The notes under the pieces are model-generated. The model did not search any database and was not told the origin of the DNA. It worked only from the letters and a program-made list of their open reading frames with translations. This document shows positions 34,530-43,889 of a DNA stretch of 64,000 nt, piece by piece (position 1 is the stretch's first letter; each line of letters begins with the position of its first letter). The stretch is from NCBI GenBank assembly GCA_934182465.1, contig CAKPRG010000002.1, positions 186,001 to 250,000 on the forward strand, written 5' to 3'. The translations under genes and the position numbers were made by a program. Source of the stretch: an uncultured Clostridia bacterium. Lineage in GTDB: Bacteria; Bacillota; Clostridia; TANB77; CAG-508.

Positions 34530-36305
34530 TTGGAAAACAAAAAAATAATTTCAATAAATGGACCTGTTATTTTAGCAAAGGGTGAAGCAGATTTTGCTAT
34601 GCATGATATGGTATTTGTTGGTGATAAAAAATTATTAGGTGAAGTAATAAAACTAGAAAAAGATATTGCAACTATTCAAGTATATGAAAATACTAGTGGT
34701 TTAAAAATAGATGAACTAGTAATCTCTAGTTATAATCAATTATCTGTTACTTTAGGACCTGGATTATTAGGTAATATTTTTGATGGTATTCAAAGACCTT
34801 TAAAAGAAATAAAAGAAATTTCAGGTGATTTTATAGAAAGAGGTATTACAGTTGATAAACTTTCTACCAAAAAGAAATGGTTATTTAAACCTTTAATAAA
34901 CGTATCAGAAAAAGTTGAAGCTGGAAATATAATAGGAGAAACTAAAGAAACAGAAGCAATAATTCATAAAATAATGATTCCAAATAATGTTTCTGGTGAA
35001 GTAATAGAAATCGTTTCAGAAGGAGAATATGCAATTAATGAAGTTGTTTGTAAAGTAAGAGATAGTAAAAATGTAATTCATGAAATAACAATGACTCAAG
35101 AGTGGCCAATTAGAATTGGTAGACCATATATTCAAAGACTTCCAAATACTGAATTATTTATAACAGGTCAAAGGGTTTTAGATTCATTATTTCCAATGGC
35201 AAAAGGTGGAACTGCAATGATTCCAGGAGGCTTTGGAACTGGAAAAACTATGTTGCAACATCAACTTGCTAAATGGTCTAATGCCGATATTATTGTATAT
35301 ATAGGTTGTGGAGAACGTGGAAATGAAATGACAGATGTATTAGATGAATTTCAAAGTTTAGTAGATCCAAAATCTGGTAGACCACTTATTGAAAGAACAG
35401 TGTTAATAGCAAATACATCAAATATGCCAGTTGCTGCTCGTGAAGCTTCTATATATACAGGATTAACAATTGCCGAATATTATAGAGATATGGGATATGA
35501 TGTTGCAATAATGGCTGATTCAACATCAAGATGGGCAGAAGCTTTAAGAGAAATTTCAGGACGTTTGGAAGAAATGCCAGCAGAAGAAGGTTATCCTTCT
35601 TATTTACCATCAAGACTTTCTGAATTTTACGGAAGAGCTGGAATGGTCAAAAATTCAAATGGTACAGTTGGATCTGTAACAATAATTGGAGCTGTTTCGC
35701 CACAAGGTGCAGACTTTTCTGAACCAGTTACTCAAAATACAAAGCGTTTCGTACATTGTTTTTGGGGATTAAATAGAGAGCTTGCATATTCAAGACATTA
35801 TCCAGCTGTAAATTGGAATATAAGTTATAGTGAGTATATAGATCAATTACAAGATTGGTATGAAAATGAATTACCAATAAAATTTTTAGATTATAGACAA
35901 AAAATAGTAAAATTATTAGAAGAAGAAAATGAATTACTTGAAATTGCAAAAGTAGTAGGACAAGATGTTTTGTCAGATGATAAAAAACTAGTTTTGGAAA
36001 CTTGTAAAGCTATAAGAATAGGATTCTTACAACAAAATGCTATGAGCGAAATTGATAGATTTGTTCCATTACAAAAACAATATTTAATGATGGAATCAAT
36101 AATACAATTATATGATTTATCAAATCAATTAATAGAAAAATCTATACCAATTTCAAAAATAAAAGAATTAGAATTGTTTGAAGAATATATAAAATTAAAA
36201 TTAAATATTCCAAATGATAAATTAGAACAATTTAAAAACTTTAATTTAAAAGCAAAAGAAAGTTTAAGAAAATTGGAAGAAACATATAAACAACACATTT
36301 CTTAA
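34530..36305 (+). CDS. ntpA: V-type ATPase catalytic subunit A
   Basis: 591 residues, TTG start with TGGAGG. Walker A G-G-F-G-T-G-K-T at 233-240, the bulge (non-homologous) domain at about 110-190, Walker B near 325 (V-A-I-M-A-D-S), and G-E-R-G-N-E-M. It hydrolyses ATP to drive ion pumping, or makes ATP when run in reverse. Length as in the family. Confidence 0.97.
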   Translation: MENKKIISINGPVILAKGEADFAMHDMVFVGDKKLLGEVIKLEKDIATIQVYENTSGLKIDELVISSYNQLSVTLGPGLLGNIFDGIQRPLKEIKEISGDFIERGITVDKLSTKKKWLFKPLINVSEKVEAGNIIGETKETEAIIHKIMIPNNVSGEVIEIVSEGEYAINEVVCKVRDSKNVIHEITMTQEWPIRIGRPYIQRLPNTELFITGQRVLDSLFPMAKGGTAMIPGGFGTGKTMLQHQLAKWSNADIIVYIGCGERGNEMTDVLDEFQSLVDPKSGRPLIERTVLIANTSNMPVAAREASIYTGLTIAEYYRDMGYDVAIMADSTSRWAEALREISGRLEEMPAEEGYPSYLPSRLSEFYGRAGMVKNSNGTVGSVTIIGAVSPQGADFSEPVTQNTKRFVHCFWGLNRELAYSRHYPAVNWNISYSEYIDQLQDWYENELPIKFLDYRQKIVKLLEEENELLEIAKVVGQDVLSDDKKLVLETCKAIRIGFLQQNAMSEIDRFVPLQKQYLMMESIIQLYDLSNQLIEKSIPISKIKELELFEEYIKLKLNIPNDKLEQFKNFNLKAKESLRKLEETYKQHIS

Positions 36306-36325
36306 AAGGAGGAAAATTTGTTAGA

Positions 36326-37675
36326 ATGAAAATTCAAAGAATAGGACTTGAAAAAATAAATGGACCATTAGTTTATATAAAAACGCCAAAAGACGCATCT
36401 TTTGAAGAACAAGTTGAATTAGTTTTGCCAAGTGGCGAAATTCGTTTAGGAAATGTAATAACACTATCAGAAGATGCAACTGTTATTCAAGTATATGAAG
36501 GTACTAATGGAATGAATAGCAAAGGAATAAAAACAGAATTTACAGGTAAACCTTTAAAATTAAAATTATCAAAAGAAATGTTAGGAAGAATTTTTGATGG
36601 GGCAGGTAGACCAATTGATGGATTAGGAGAAATATTGGTTCAAGAAGAAAGAGCAATTGATGGAAATCCAATAAATCCAGTTGCTAGAGAATATCCGAAA
36701 AACTTTATTGAAACAGGTATATCTGCAATTGATGGATTAATGACTTTAATTAGAGGTCAAAAATTGCCAATATTTTCTGGAAGCGGTATTAATCATAATA
36801 AATTAGCTGAAAAAATTATTAGACAGGCAAATATAAAAGATGATAGTAATTTTGCAATTGTATTTGGACTTATAGGTGCAGAATATGAAACAGCAGAATT
36901 TTTTAGAAAAAGCTTTGAAGAAAATGGCATATTAGAAAAAGTTGTAACATTTCAAAATTTATCAAATGATCCTTCAATAGAAAGAATTTTAACACCAAAA
37001 GTTGCTTTAACTTGTGCAGAATATCTTGCTTTTGAATTAGATATGCAAGTATTAGTAATATTAACAGATATGACAGCTTATGCAGAAGCACTAAGAGAAG
37101 TATCAACTCTAAAAGGAGAAATTCCAAGTAGAAAAGGTTATCCAGGATATTTGTATAGTGATTTTGCAAGTATTTATGAAAGAGCTGGAAAAATAAGAGG
37201 AAAAAAAGGCTCTATTACACAAATTCCTATATTAACAATGCCAAATGATGATATATCACATCCTATTCCAGATATTACAGGATATATTACAGAAGGACAA
37301 ATTGTTTTATCTAGAGATTTATCACAAAAAGGAATTAATCCACCAATAAATATATTAGATTCATTATCTAGATTAATGAAAGATGGTATTGGGGAAAAAT
37401 TTACAAGAGCTGATCATAGAGAAATTGCAGATCAATTATTTACATCTTACTCTAAAGTCCAAGATGTAAGAGCTTTAGCAAAAGTATTAGGTGAATCAGA
37501 CTTATCTGAAACAGATAAAAAATATTTAGAATTTGGAGAAGCTTTTGAAAATAAATGGTTAAATCAAGATACATTAGAAAGTAGAACTATTGAACAAACA
37601 TTAGATTTAGCTTGGGACATTTTAAAAATTTTACCAGAAAGTGAATGGAGCAAATTAAATGTATCTAAAAAATAG
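36326..37675 (+). CDS. ntpB: V-type ATPase regulatory subunit B
   Basis: 449 residues. Non-catalytic nucleotide-binding subunit: it lacks a functional Walker A (S-G-S-G-I-N-H-N instead) but keeps the arginine finger region S-R-L-M-K-D-G-I-G. Alternates with A in the head. Confidence 0.97.
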   Translation: MKIQRIGLEKINGPLVYIKTPKDASFEEQVELVLPSGEIRLGNVITLSEDATVIQVYEGTNGMNSKGIKTEFTGKPLKLKLSKEMLGRIFDGAGRPIDGLGEILVQEERAIDGNPINPVAREYPKNFIETGISAIDGLMTLIRGQKLPIFSGSGINHNKLAEKIIRQANIKDDSNFAIVFGLIGAEYETAEFFRKSFEENGILEKVVTFQNLSNDPSIERILTPKVALTCAEYLAFELDMQVLVILTDMTAYAEALREVSTLKGEIPSRKGYPGYLYSDFASIYERAGKIRGKKGSITQIPILTMPNDDISHPIPDITGYITEGQIVLSRDLSQKGINPPINILDSLSRLMKDGIGEKFTRADHREIADQLFTSYSKVQDVRALAKVLGESDLSETDKKYLEFGEAFENKWLNQDTLESRTIEQTLDLAWDILKILPESEWSKLNVSKK

Positions 37676-37687
37676 GAGGAGAAATAA

Positions 37688-38302
37688 TTGAATTCTTCAA
37701 CATTACCAACTAAAAATAATTTAATGAGATTAAAAGATAATTTAAGATTATCAAAACAGGGAAGAGACTTATTAGAAAAAAAGAAAATCATATTAAATAT
37801 GGAAAAAATAAAATATGTAAAAAAAGCTAAAGACAAAAAAGAAGAGCTAGATATTGCTTTGCAAAAAGCATATCAATCTTATATTCAAGCAGTTATTGAA
37901 ACAGGTGTAGACAATTTAATAGACATATCCAATGGTATGTCTTTTGATGATGTCTTAGATATAAAATATAAAACTATAATGGGTGTAGAAATCCCATCAA
38001 TTGTATATAAATCAAAAAAGGCTATGTTAAATTATAGTTTATATGATACAACTTCTTCAATTGATAAAACTATAATAGACTTTAATAAAGTAAAAGATTT
38101 GATTATAGAATATGCAGAATTGTCAAATACTATTATTAGATTAGAAAAAAGTATAGAAAAAGTTTCAAAAAGATCAAATGCACTAGGAGATATGATAATT
38201 CCACAAACTGAGAAAAACATCAGTGAAATTCAAGATATTTTGGAAGAAAGAGAAAGAGAAGAATTTACAAGACTAAAAGTAATAAAGAATAAAATTAAAT
38301 AG
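37688..38302 (+). CDS. ntpD: V-type ATPase subunit D
   Basis: 204 residues, TTG start with AGGAGG. Long antiparallel helical coiled coil of the central shaft; opening P-T-K-N-N-L-M-R-L-K-D-x-L and closing R-R/K-S-N-A-L typical of the family. Last gene of the operon; a 56-bp gap leads to the 38359 gene. Confidence 0.95.
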   Translation: MNSSTLPTKNNLMRLKDNLRLSKQGRDLLEKKKIILNMEKIKYVKKAKDKKEELDIALQKAYQSYIQAVIETGVDNLIDISNGMSFDDVLDIKYKTIMGVEIPSIVYKSKKAMLNYSLYDTTSSIDKTIIDFNKVKDLIIEYAELSNTIIRLEKSIEKVSKRSNALGDMIIPQTEKNISEIQDILEEREREEFTRLKVIKNKIK

Positions 38303-38358
38303 TATTGAAAATATTTCTTTAGTAATATATAATTAAACAAAAACGGTTGGAGATAGTT

Positions 38359-39267
38359 ATGAAAAAAGAAAAAATTGAACAAAATCCAGAAGCTTTTAAA
38401 GTTGTAAAACCAGAAAAAACAAAAGCTAGAATGCCTAAATTTTTCAAAATTATAATAGGATTAATTGTAATTTTAGCAGTATTATTTATTTTTTGGGAAT
38501 TGTATCAAGTATATGAAATGAATAGTAATATTGATGAATCTACTTATGATGGAGTTTCTACAATATCAGATTCAAATGTACAAGCAGGTAGTACTTTAAT
38601 TCAAAAAATAGATATAGAAAATATAGATAAATTCAACTTAAGCATTTTAGAAAAAAGTACATCAGATGGATTGAAATATCAAATATACAGAGGAAAAAAT
38701 GAATACGATAAATTTTTAGCAGAATGTGGTTATGGAAAAAAACTTACAGAAAGTGATTTCACAAATTTCTTTGTATTAGTAGCATATAAAGAAAATAAAG
38801 AACTAAATTTAGATAGCAGATATTCTGGAATGAATTATGACAATATTGTATTAACAGAAGAAAGCAATGCAAATACACAAATTTTATTATTAGTTATTCC
38901 AAAGGCTAAAGAAAAAGATGTAAATGTTTTGATTAAACAAGGAGAAAAAATCTTTTTGGATACACAAGATGATGTTGTTGAAAAAATTAATAATAACTTA
39001 AATCTAATAACAGAATATTTTTCTAGAAAATATTTTGAAAATCAAAATTTAAGTAATGCAACAATTTTAATTAAAGATGTAAAATTAGTAAATGATAAAG
39101 CAAATGAATTTTTTATTACAAAAGGAGATTTGCAAGAACCAACTGGAGAAACAACAACATACTGGCAAGCTTATGTTTATTTAGAACAAAATACAAAATA
39201 TATATTAAAAATATTAGTAGATTGTGAGTCTGGGGAACTTGTTGGAGCGTATGATTTAACAAAATAA
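38359..39267 (+). CDS. membrane-anchored protein of unknown function
   Basis: 302 residues from the ATG at 38359 (GGAG upstream; a TTG at 38347 precedes that site). Cytoplasmic tail of about 30 residues, one span (about 31-50), and an exported domain. A C-terminal segment reads like a PepSY-type or protease-propeptide fold (K-Y-I-L-K-I-L-V-D-C-E-S-G-E-L-V-G-A). No firm family. 17 bp before the VWA gene, so co-transcribed with it and possibly with the ATPase. Confidence 0.65.
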   Translation: MKKEKIEQNPEAFKVVKPEKTKARMPKFFKIIIGLIVILAVLFIFWELYQVYEMNSNIDESTYDGVSTISDSNVQAGSTLIQKIDIENIDKFNLSILEKSTSDGLKYQIYRGKNEYDKFLAECGYGKKLTESDFTNFFVLVAYKENKELNLDSRYSGMNYDNIVLTEESNANTQILLLVIPKAKEKDVNVLIKQGEKIFLDTQDDVVEKINNNLNLITEYFSRKYFENQNLSNATILIKDVKLVNDKANEFFITKGDLQEPTGETTTYWQAYVYLEQNTKYILKILVDCESGELVGAYDLTK

Positions 39268-39284
39268 ATACTAAGGAGAAAACT

Positions 39285-41471
39285 ATGAAAAAAAGTAAAA
39301 AAATTATCTTGTCAATTATTGCAGTAATATGTTTAGCATTAATATTAGCTTTTATTTTGAAAAACACATTTTTCAAAACTGATGATTGGGTATACAACGA
39401 AGCTACACAAAATATAATATCAGAATTATCTTACTATATTGTTTTTATTGTAGTTGTAGCAATATTTTTAACATACAGTGTATTTTTAGGAATATACAAT
39501 TTACAAAAAGGTAAAAAAAATAATGATGAAAAAAGAAAGAAAACAGGAAACTTTATTTGTAAACTAAATACATTTTTAGTTCCAATTTTAATAATTACAG
39601 TACTTCTTGCGATTGTAGTAGATTCAAATATGTTATTAAGCAATTTTATAGAAATAGCTCTAGATGTATTTGCTCTTGCAAGTGTAATTTTAGTGCTAAT
39701 TTTAATATTATATTCTTTAATAGCTGGAATAAAAAGAAAAAATGTTTCTTGTATAATATTTTCAGTTTTAGATGTATTATCATTAATTTTAATTTTTATT
39801 TTTGGACAAATATTTGTAACTGCTGATTCTAATATATCAATAAATAGCAATCTTACATATTCACAAATTACTAATGCCGGTATGATGATGGATTCAGCAA
39901 CATCTACTAAAAGTAATATTTCAACAAGTTCATTTAAAGAATCAGATTCTTATATTGGATATTCTACTGGTGGAGCAAAAGATGCGAATAATTTTAGAGA
40001 AAACATAAAAGAAGGATATTTTCCAATCTCAACAGATATAACATATAATGGACTTTTTTATGATTATAGTTTTGATACATCAAGAGATAAAGTTGAAAAT
40101 GCAGAAGATTTATTTTACCCAGCTTATTCTTGTGCAAAGTCAAAAGATCCTATATCTAATGAAGAAGAATATTATTTATCAGTTGGATTAAATTCAAATA
40201 TAAAAGAATCAGATTTTCAAAGAAAAAAATTAAATCTTACAGTTGTGTTAGATATTTCTGGTTCAATGAGTTCATCTTTTAATTCATATTACTATGATGA
40301 ACTAGAAACAGGAAAAACAACTAAAGAAGATTATAAACCTAAAATGCAAATCGCAAATGAATCTGTAAATTTATTATTAGATCAATTAAATAAAGATGAT
40401 AGATTTGCGATGGTATTATTTGATGATGAAGCATATTTAGCAAAAAATTTCAAATTAATTTCAGAGACAAATATACCTGCAATTAAAGAACATATATTAG
40501 ATATATCAGCTAGGGGTGGAACAAACTTTAGTGCTGGTTATCAAAAAGCAACAGAATTATATGATACATTAAAAAATTCAAACAAAAATGAATATGAAAA
40601 TAGAATAATAGTAATAACAGATGCTATGCCAAATTATGGAACAACATCAAAAAGTGGATTAATGAGTTTAGTACAAGAAAATGCAGACAATGGAATTTAT
40701 ACAAGTTTTGTTGGAGTTGGTGTAGACTTTAATACAGAACTAATAAATTTAATAGGAAGCATAAAAGGAGCAAATTACTATTCAGTTCATAATTCAGAAG
40801 AATTCAAAACAAGACTTGGTGAACAATTTGAATATATGGTAACACCATTAGTATTTGACTTAAATTTAAACTTCAATTCAGATAGCTTTGAAATAGAAAA
40901 AGTTTATGGAACAGATAATGAAGATACTTCAAAAGGAAACATTATGAAAGTAAATACATTATTTCCAAGTCCAACATCAGATGGTGAAACAAAAGGTGGT
41001 ATAACAGTTTTAAAATTGAAGAAAAAAGAAAATTCTAATGCAAATAATGAAATTAATTTGTCAGTATCTTATACTAATAGAAATGGAAAAAAATTTTCAA
41101 ATACACAAAAAGTAGATTTTCCAAATAGTGAATCAGATTTTTACGAAAATACTGGAATTAGAAAAGCAATTGTTCTTTCAAGGTATGTAAATGTAATGAA
41201 AAATTGGATTTTGTATGAAAGAACAGATAGTCCAAATTATGTAATTTTACCTAGCACTGGTATATTTGATTGTGATTATACTCAACAAGAAATTAAAATT
41301 ATGTTAGGAGAAAATGAAAGAAGATCTACAAAACTTTCTGTAAGTGAAGAATACAAAAAGTTATTTGATCAATTCAAAAATTATATGCAAACAGAAATAA
41401 CTGAATTAAAAGATACTTCTATGAATCAAGAAATCGAAATTTTAGATTATTTAATAAATTATAAAAATTAA
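39285..41471 (+). CDS. membrane protein with von Willebrand factor A domain
   Basis: 728 residues. Five or so hydrophobic spans in the first 175 residues, then an exported region. VWA domain about 315-520 with a complete MIDAS: D-I-S-G-S at about 322-326, the Thr of G-G-T-N-F near 411 and the Asp of T-D-A-M-P near 445. After it comes a beta-rich region similar to VWA-associated VIT/Batten-like segments (540-640). Such proteins bind ligands through Mg2+ and act in surface adhesion or assembly. Strong terminator at 41482. Confidence 0.85.
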   Translation: MKKSKKIILSIIAVICLALILAFILKNTFFKTDDWVYNEATQNIISELSYYIVFIVVVAIFLTYSVFLGIYNLQKGKKNNDEKRKKTGNFICKLNTFLVPILIITVLLAIVVDSNMLLSNFIEIALDVFALASVILVLILILYSLIAGIKRKNVSCIIFSVLDVLSLILIFIFGQIFVTADSNISINSNLTYSQITNAGMMMDSATSTKSNISTSSFKESDSYIGYSTGGAKDANNFRENIKEGYFPISTDITYNGLFYDYSFDTSRDKVENAEDLFYPAYSCAKSKDPISNEEEYYLSVGLNSNIKESDFQRKKLNLTVVLDISGSMSSSFNSYYYDELETGKTTKEDYKPKMQIANESVNLLLDQLNKDDRFAMVLFDDEAYLAKNFKLISETNIPAIKEHILDISARGGTNFSAGYQKATELYDTLKNSNKNEYENRIIVITDAMPNYGTTSKSGLMSLVQENADNGIYTSFVGVGVDFNTELINLIGSIKGANYYSVHNSEEFKTRLGEQFEYMVTPLVFDLNLNFNSDSFEIEKVYGTDNEDTSKGNIMKVNTLFPSPTSDGETKGGITVLKLKKKENSNANNEINLSVSYTNRNGKKFSNTQKVDFPNSESDFYENTGIRKAIVLSRYVNVMKNWILYERTDSPNYVILPSTGIFDCDYTQQEIKIMLGENERRSTKLSVSEEYKKLFDQFKNYMQTEITELKDTSMNQEIEILDYLINYKN

Positions 41472-41481
41472 TTATAATAAT

Positions 41482-41520
41482 AAAAAAGTCTGCAGTTGAT
41501 TTACAACTACAGACTTTTTT
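41482..41520 (+). terminator. terminator of the VWA gene
   Basis: AAAAGTCTGCAGTTG pairs with CAACTACAGACTTTT (one mismatch), followed by T6; it can act on both strands. Confidence 0.9.
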
Positions 41521-41550
41521 GTTATGTTAAAAATCGGTCGCTATTTAGAT

Positions 41551-42111
41551 TTAGGACTCATCGAGATTCAAAATGTAATGAACCTCCTTCTTGTTTTGCG
41601 ATTTCAAAATGAAAAGAGAACTTAAACGACTTCTGACCATTTCTGGAGTAAAGAACATTCCAGTCATATCAGCAAACTTTTCATTTCTTTTGTTACGAAC
41701 ACCTACTGGGTTTTTGACAAAGAATTCTGTTGTGAAAAATTCGGTAACGTCAAGATTTTTGTCTTGAATTGCCCAAGCCTTTTGGATATTGATAACCAAC
41801 CAATAAGCAAGGAAAAACCCAAGCTCCCAACCAATCTTGTCATGTGTTGCAAAAAGGATTCTGCTAATACTGATGTTTTTGTAATCATCAATATTATCTA
41901 AGATGTAGCTGTAATGCATAGGTTCTCGCCGTAAGATGTAAATACTTTGCAAGTCCTTCAAATAAGCCTCTTGTCCATATTCCAGATTACCATTAATATC
42001 GCAACCATAGAAAACAGAATCTTTAAACTCAAATTGAGTTTCTTGCTTATTTGTGAGATTGTCGCTAGCATTGCAACCATTAGAAAAAGAATCCTTAGAC
42101 TTGAAATTCAT
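41551..42111 (-). CDS. hypothetical protein with an N-terminal tandem repeat
   Basis: 186 residues, ATG with GGAGG. Residues 3-25 and 27-49 are an imperfect tandem repeat (shared K-D-S, G-C, N-L, Q-E spacing). A hydrophobic segment follows (about 98-113), then a soluble C-terminal part. No family recognised. Codon use is less AT-biased than the neighbouring operons, and it is a single gene with its own promoter, opposing the flanking genes. Confidence 0.65.
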   Translation of the reverse strand: MNFKSKDSFSNGCNASDNLTNKQETQFEFKDSVFYGCDINGNLEYGQEAYLKDLQSIYILRREPMHYSYILDNIDDYKNISISRILFATHDKIGWELGFFLAYWLVINIQKAWAIQDKNLDVTEFFTTEFFVKNPVGVRNKRNEKFADMTGMFFTPEMVRSRLSSLFILKSQNKKEVHYILNLDES

Positions 42112-42228
42112 TTTAAACCTCCAAATTTTGCGACATTTTCTTTAGTATACTGAAAGAAAAGCTCCTTTCAAAATCTTTTTTCAGCAAATATTGCCAAATC
42201 AAATGTCTATGTTTCTACGAGCAAAATA

Positions 42229-42257
42229 ATTATAGCACGATTTACATAATATTGCAA
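42229..42257 (-). promoter_or_regulatory. promoter of the 41551 gene
   Basis: Minus strand TTGCAA, 17-bp spacer, TATAAT; about 110-nt leader. The rest of the 300-bp gap to dpaB holds only the candidate sporulation promoter below. Confidence 0.65.
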
Positions 42258-42278
42258 TATCTAGTACAAATAATCAGT

Positions 42279-42308
42279 AACACTAAGGTTACATAAAGTC
42301 ATAAAATA
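42279..42308 (+). promoter_or_regulatory. candidate sigmaK promoter of dpaB
   Basis: AACA at 42279-42282, a 17-bp gap, and CATAAAATA at 42300-42308 fit the sigmaK pattern mACm-N17-CATAnnnTA. In Bacillus the dipicolinate synthase operon is sigmaK-dependent. Short AT-rich matches arise by chance, so this is tentative. Confidence 0.35.
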
Positions 42309-42413
42309 TAATAGCTAACATAATTTTTTCTTAGCTTAATATTAATTTAAACATTATTATTTTAGAAGAAATAAAAAGCTGTAAAAACATTTATTTTAAG
42401 AAAGGAGGAAAAA

Positions 42414-42992
42414 ATGGAACTAAAAGGAAAAAGGATAGGATATGCTTTTACAGGTTCTTTTTGTACATTTAGGAAAAGTATAGATATATTGAAAAAAATT
42501 ATGGAAAAAGAAGCTACTGTTATACCTATAATGAGTTTCAATAGTTATTATATGGATACAAAATTTGGAAAATCAGATGACTTTATTGCTGAAATTGAAG
42601 AGATAACAGGAAATAAAATAATTCATACAATACAAGGAGCAGAGCCAATTGGACCTAAACGAATGCTTGATATATTAGTAGTAGCACCATGCTCTGGAAA
42701 TACAATATCAAAATTAGCAAATGACATAATTGATACTCCTGTAACTATGGCGGTAAAGTCACATTTAAGAAATGAAAATCCTGTTGTAATTGCAATATCT
42801 ACGAATAATGCTTTATCTGGTAATGCAATGAATATTGGAAAACTTTTAAATACAAGACATTATTATTTTGTTCCATTTAAACAAGATAATCCAATTACTA
42901 AACCACGTTCATTAGTTTTTGATCCAGATTATATAATAAAAACAATTGAATTTGCTTTAGATAAAGAGCAAGTTCAACCAATTATTTTATGA
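42414..42992 (+). CDS. dpaB: dipicolinate synthase subunit B
   Basis: 192 residues. A flavoprotein-like subunit (SpoVFB) that, with DpaA, makes dipicolinic acid in the mother cell for spore cores. Motifs: G-Y-A-F-T-G-S-F-C-T-F at the N terminus, A-P-C-S-G-N-T near 97 and the conserved P-x-x-x-A-x-x-x-H-L-R-N. AAAGGAGG precedes the ATG. dpaA is not beside it; both neighbours look like later arrivals. Its presence implies endospore formation. Confidence 0.93.
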   Translation: MELKGKRIGYAFTGSFCTFRKSIDILKKIMEKEATVIPIMSFNSYYMDTKFGKSDDFIAEIEEITGNKIIHTIQGAEPIGPKRMLDILVVAPCSGNTISKLANDIIDTPVTMAVKSHLRNENPVVIAISTNNALSGNAMNIGKLLNTRHYYFVPFKQDNPITKPRSLVFDPDYIIKTIEFALDKEQVQPIIL

Positions 42993-43008
42993 ATATAAGT
43001 GAGTTACA

Positions 43009-43038
43009 TTGACTTTTTAGTGAAAATGATGATATAAT
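43009..43038 (+). promoter_or_regulatory. promoter of the 43088 gene
   Basis: TTGACT, 18-bp spacer, TATAAT. Confidence 0.6.
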
Positions 43039-43087
43039 ATTTTCGTTGACATAATAATAAACTTTAAAAGAAAGGTATGGTGACAAC

Positions 43088-43669
43088 ATGAGTAAATTGT
43101 TAATGAAAGAGAGTACCTTGGCTTCAAAAGTGCATGTTCGGGTAATTTTAAGTGCGCCTGAAATATGTGGTTCTCATGAAAGCCCAAACTCAGAGAAGCA
43201 AGAAGCAATTGAGCAAATTATGGAAGACTATATGGCACCGCAATATTTTAGATGTGTCAAAAAGTTTTTGGAAAGTCTCAAAAATGCTGATATTCCTGAA
43301 AAGCTCTATCACGGTCAGGAAGTCATAGTAAAAGGCTTTGATATTGATGAAATAGCAAAGGCTTTTTATCAAATTGATACAAAACAAATATACTTTGATG
43401 CTAACGCGATGATTTTACAAGAAGCAGACTTTATTTTTGCTCACGAGCTCGGTCATAAGACTTTGTATGTAAAGAGTAACGGTCTGGAAACATTTGGCTT
43501 AGCGAGAGATCTACTTGAACTTTCTGACTTACACAAGCTAAACGAATTGCTTGCAGATACGTTTGGTGCGATTGTAACTGGTAAAAGTTTAAATAATATT
43601 TCAGAGCTTCCTGAATTAAAACAAGAAGGATTAAAGCGGTTAATGCTTAGACTGGCTTGGAGTATTTGA
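43088..43669 (+). CDS. putative zinc metallopeptidase (HELGH)
   Basis: 193 residues. H-E-L-G-H at 119-123 is a zinc HExxH motif, and E-L-L-A-D at 153-157 fits the third ligand of ImmA/IrrE-like gluzincin peptidases. No signal peptide, so cytoplasmic. No adjacent XRE repressor as in classic ImmA-ImmR pairs. Codon use is less AT-biased than its neighbours; monocistronic with its own promoter and strong terminator. Confidence 0.7.
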   Translation: MSKLLMKESTLASKVHVRVILSAPEICGSHESPNSEKQEAIEQIMEDYMAPQYFRCVKKFLESLKNADIPEKLYHGQEVIVKGFDIDEIAKAFYQIDTKQIYFDANAMILQEADFIFAHELGHKTLYVKSNGLETFGLARDLLELSDLHKLNELLADTFGAIVTGKSLNNISELPELKQEGLKRLMLRLAWSI

Positions 43670-43735
43670 TATTTTTGATGATTACTTGTTACTACTAATT
43701 TTATATGGTTTTAATTAAAAGAGAACGAAGAGATG

Positions 43736-43770
43736 AAAAGGACCGGCATAGAAATATGCTGGTTCTTTTT
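43736..43770 (+). terminator. terminator of the 43088 gene
   Basis: AGGACCGGCATA pairs with TATGCTGGTTCT (G-T pair allowed), loop GAAA, T run. Confidence 0.9.
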
Positions 43771-43889
43771 CTGTTTTTAACTTTTATACTGACCACCCAT
43801 ACTAAAGAATTTTTTTGAATTTTGTTATAAATTATTAATAGAAAATAAATAAACATTATTAAAAATAAAGTCATACAGGAGAAAAATTA

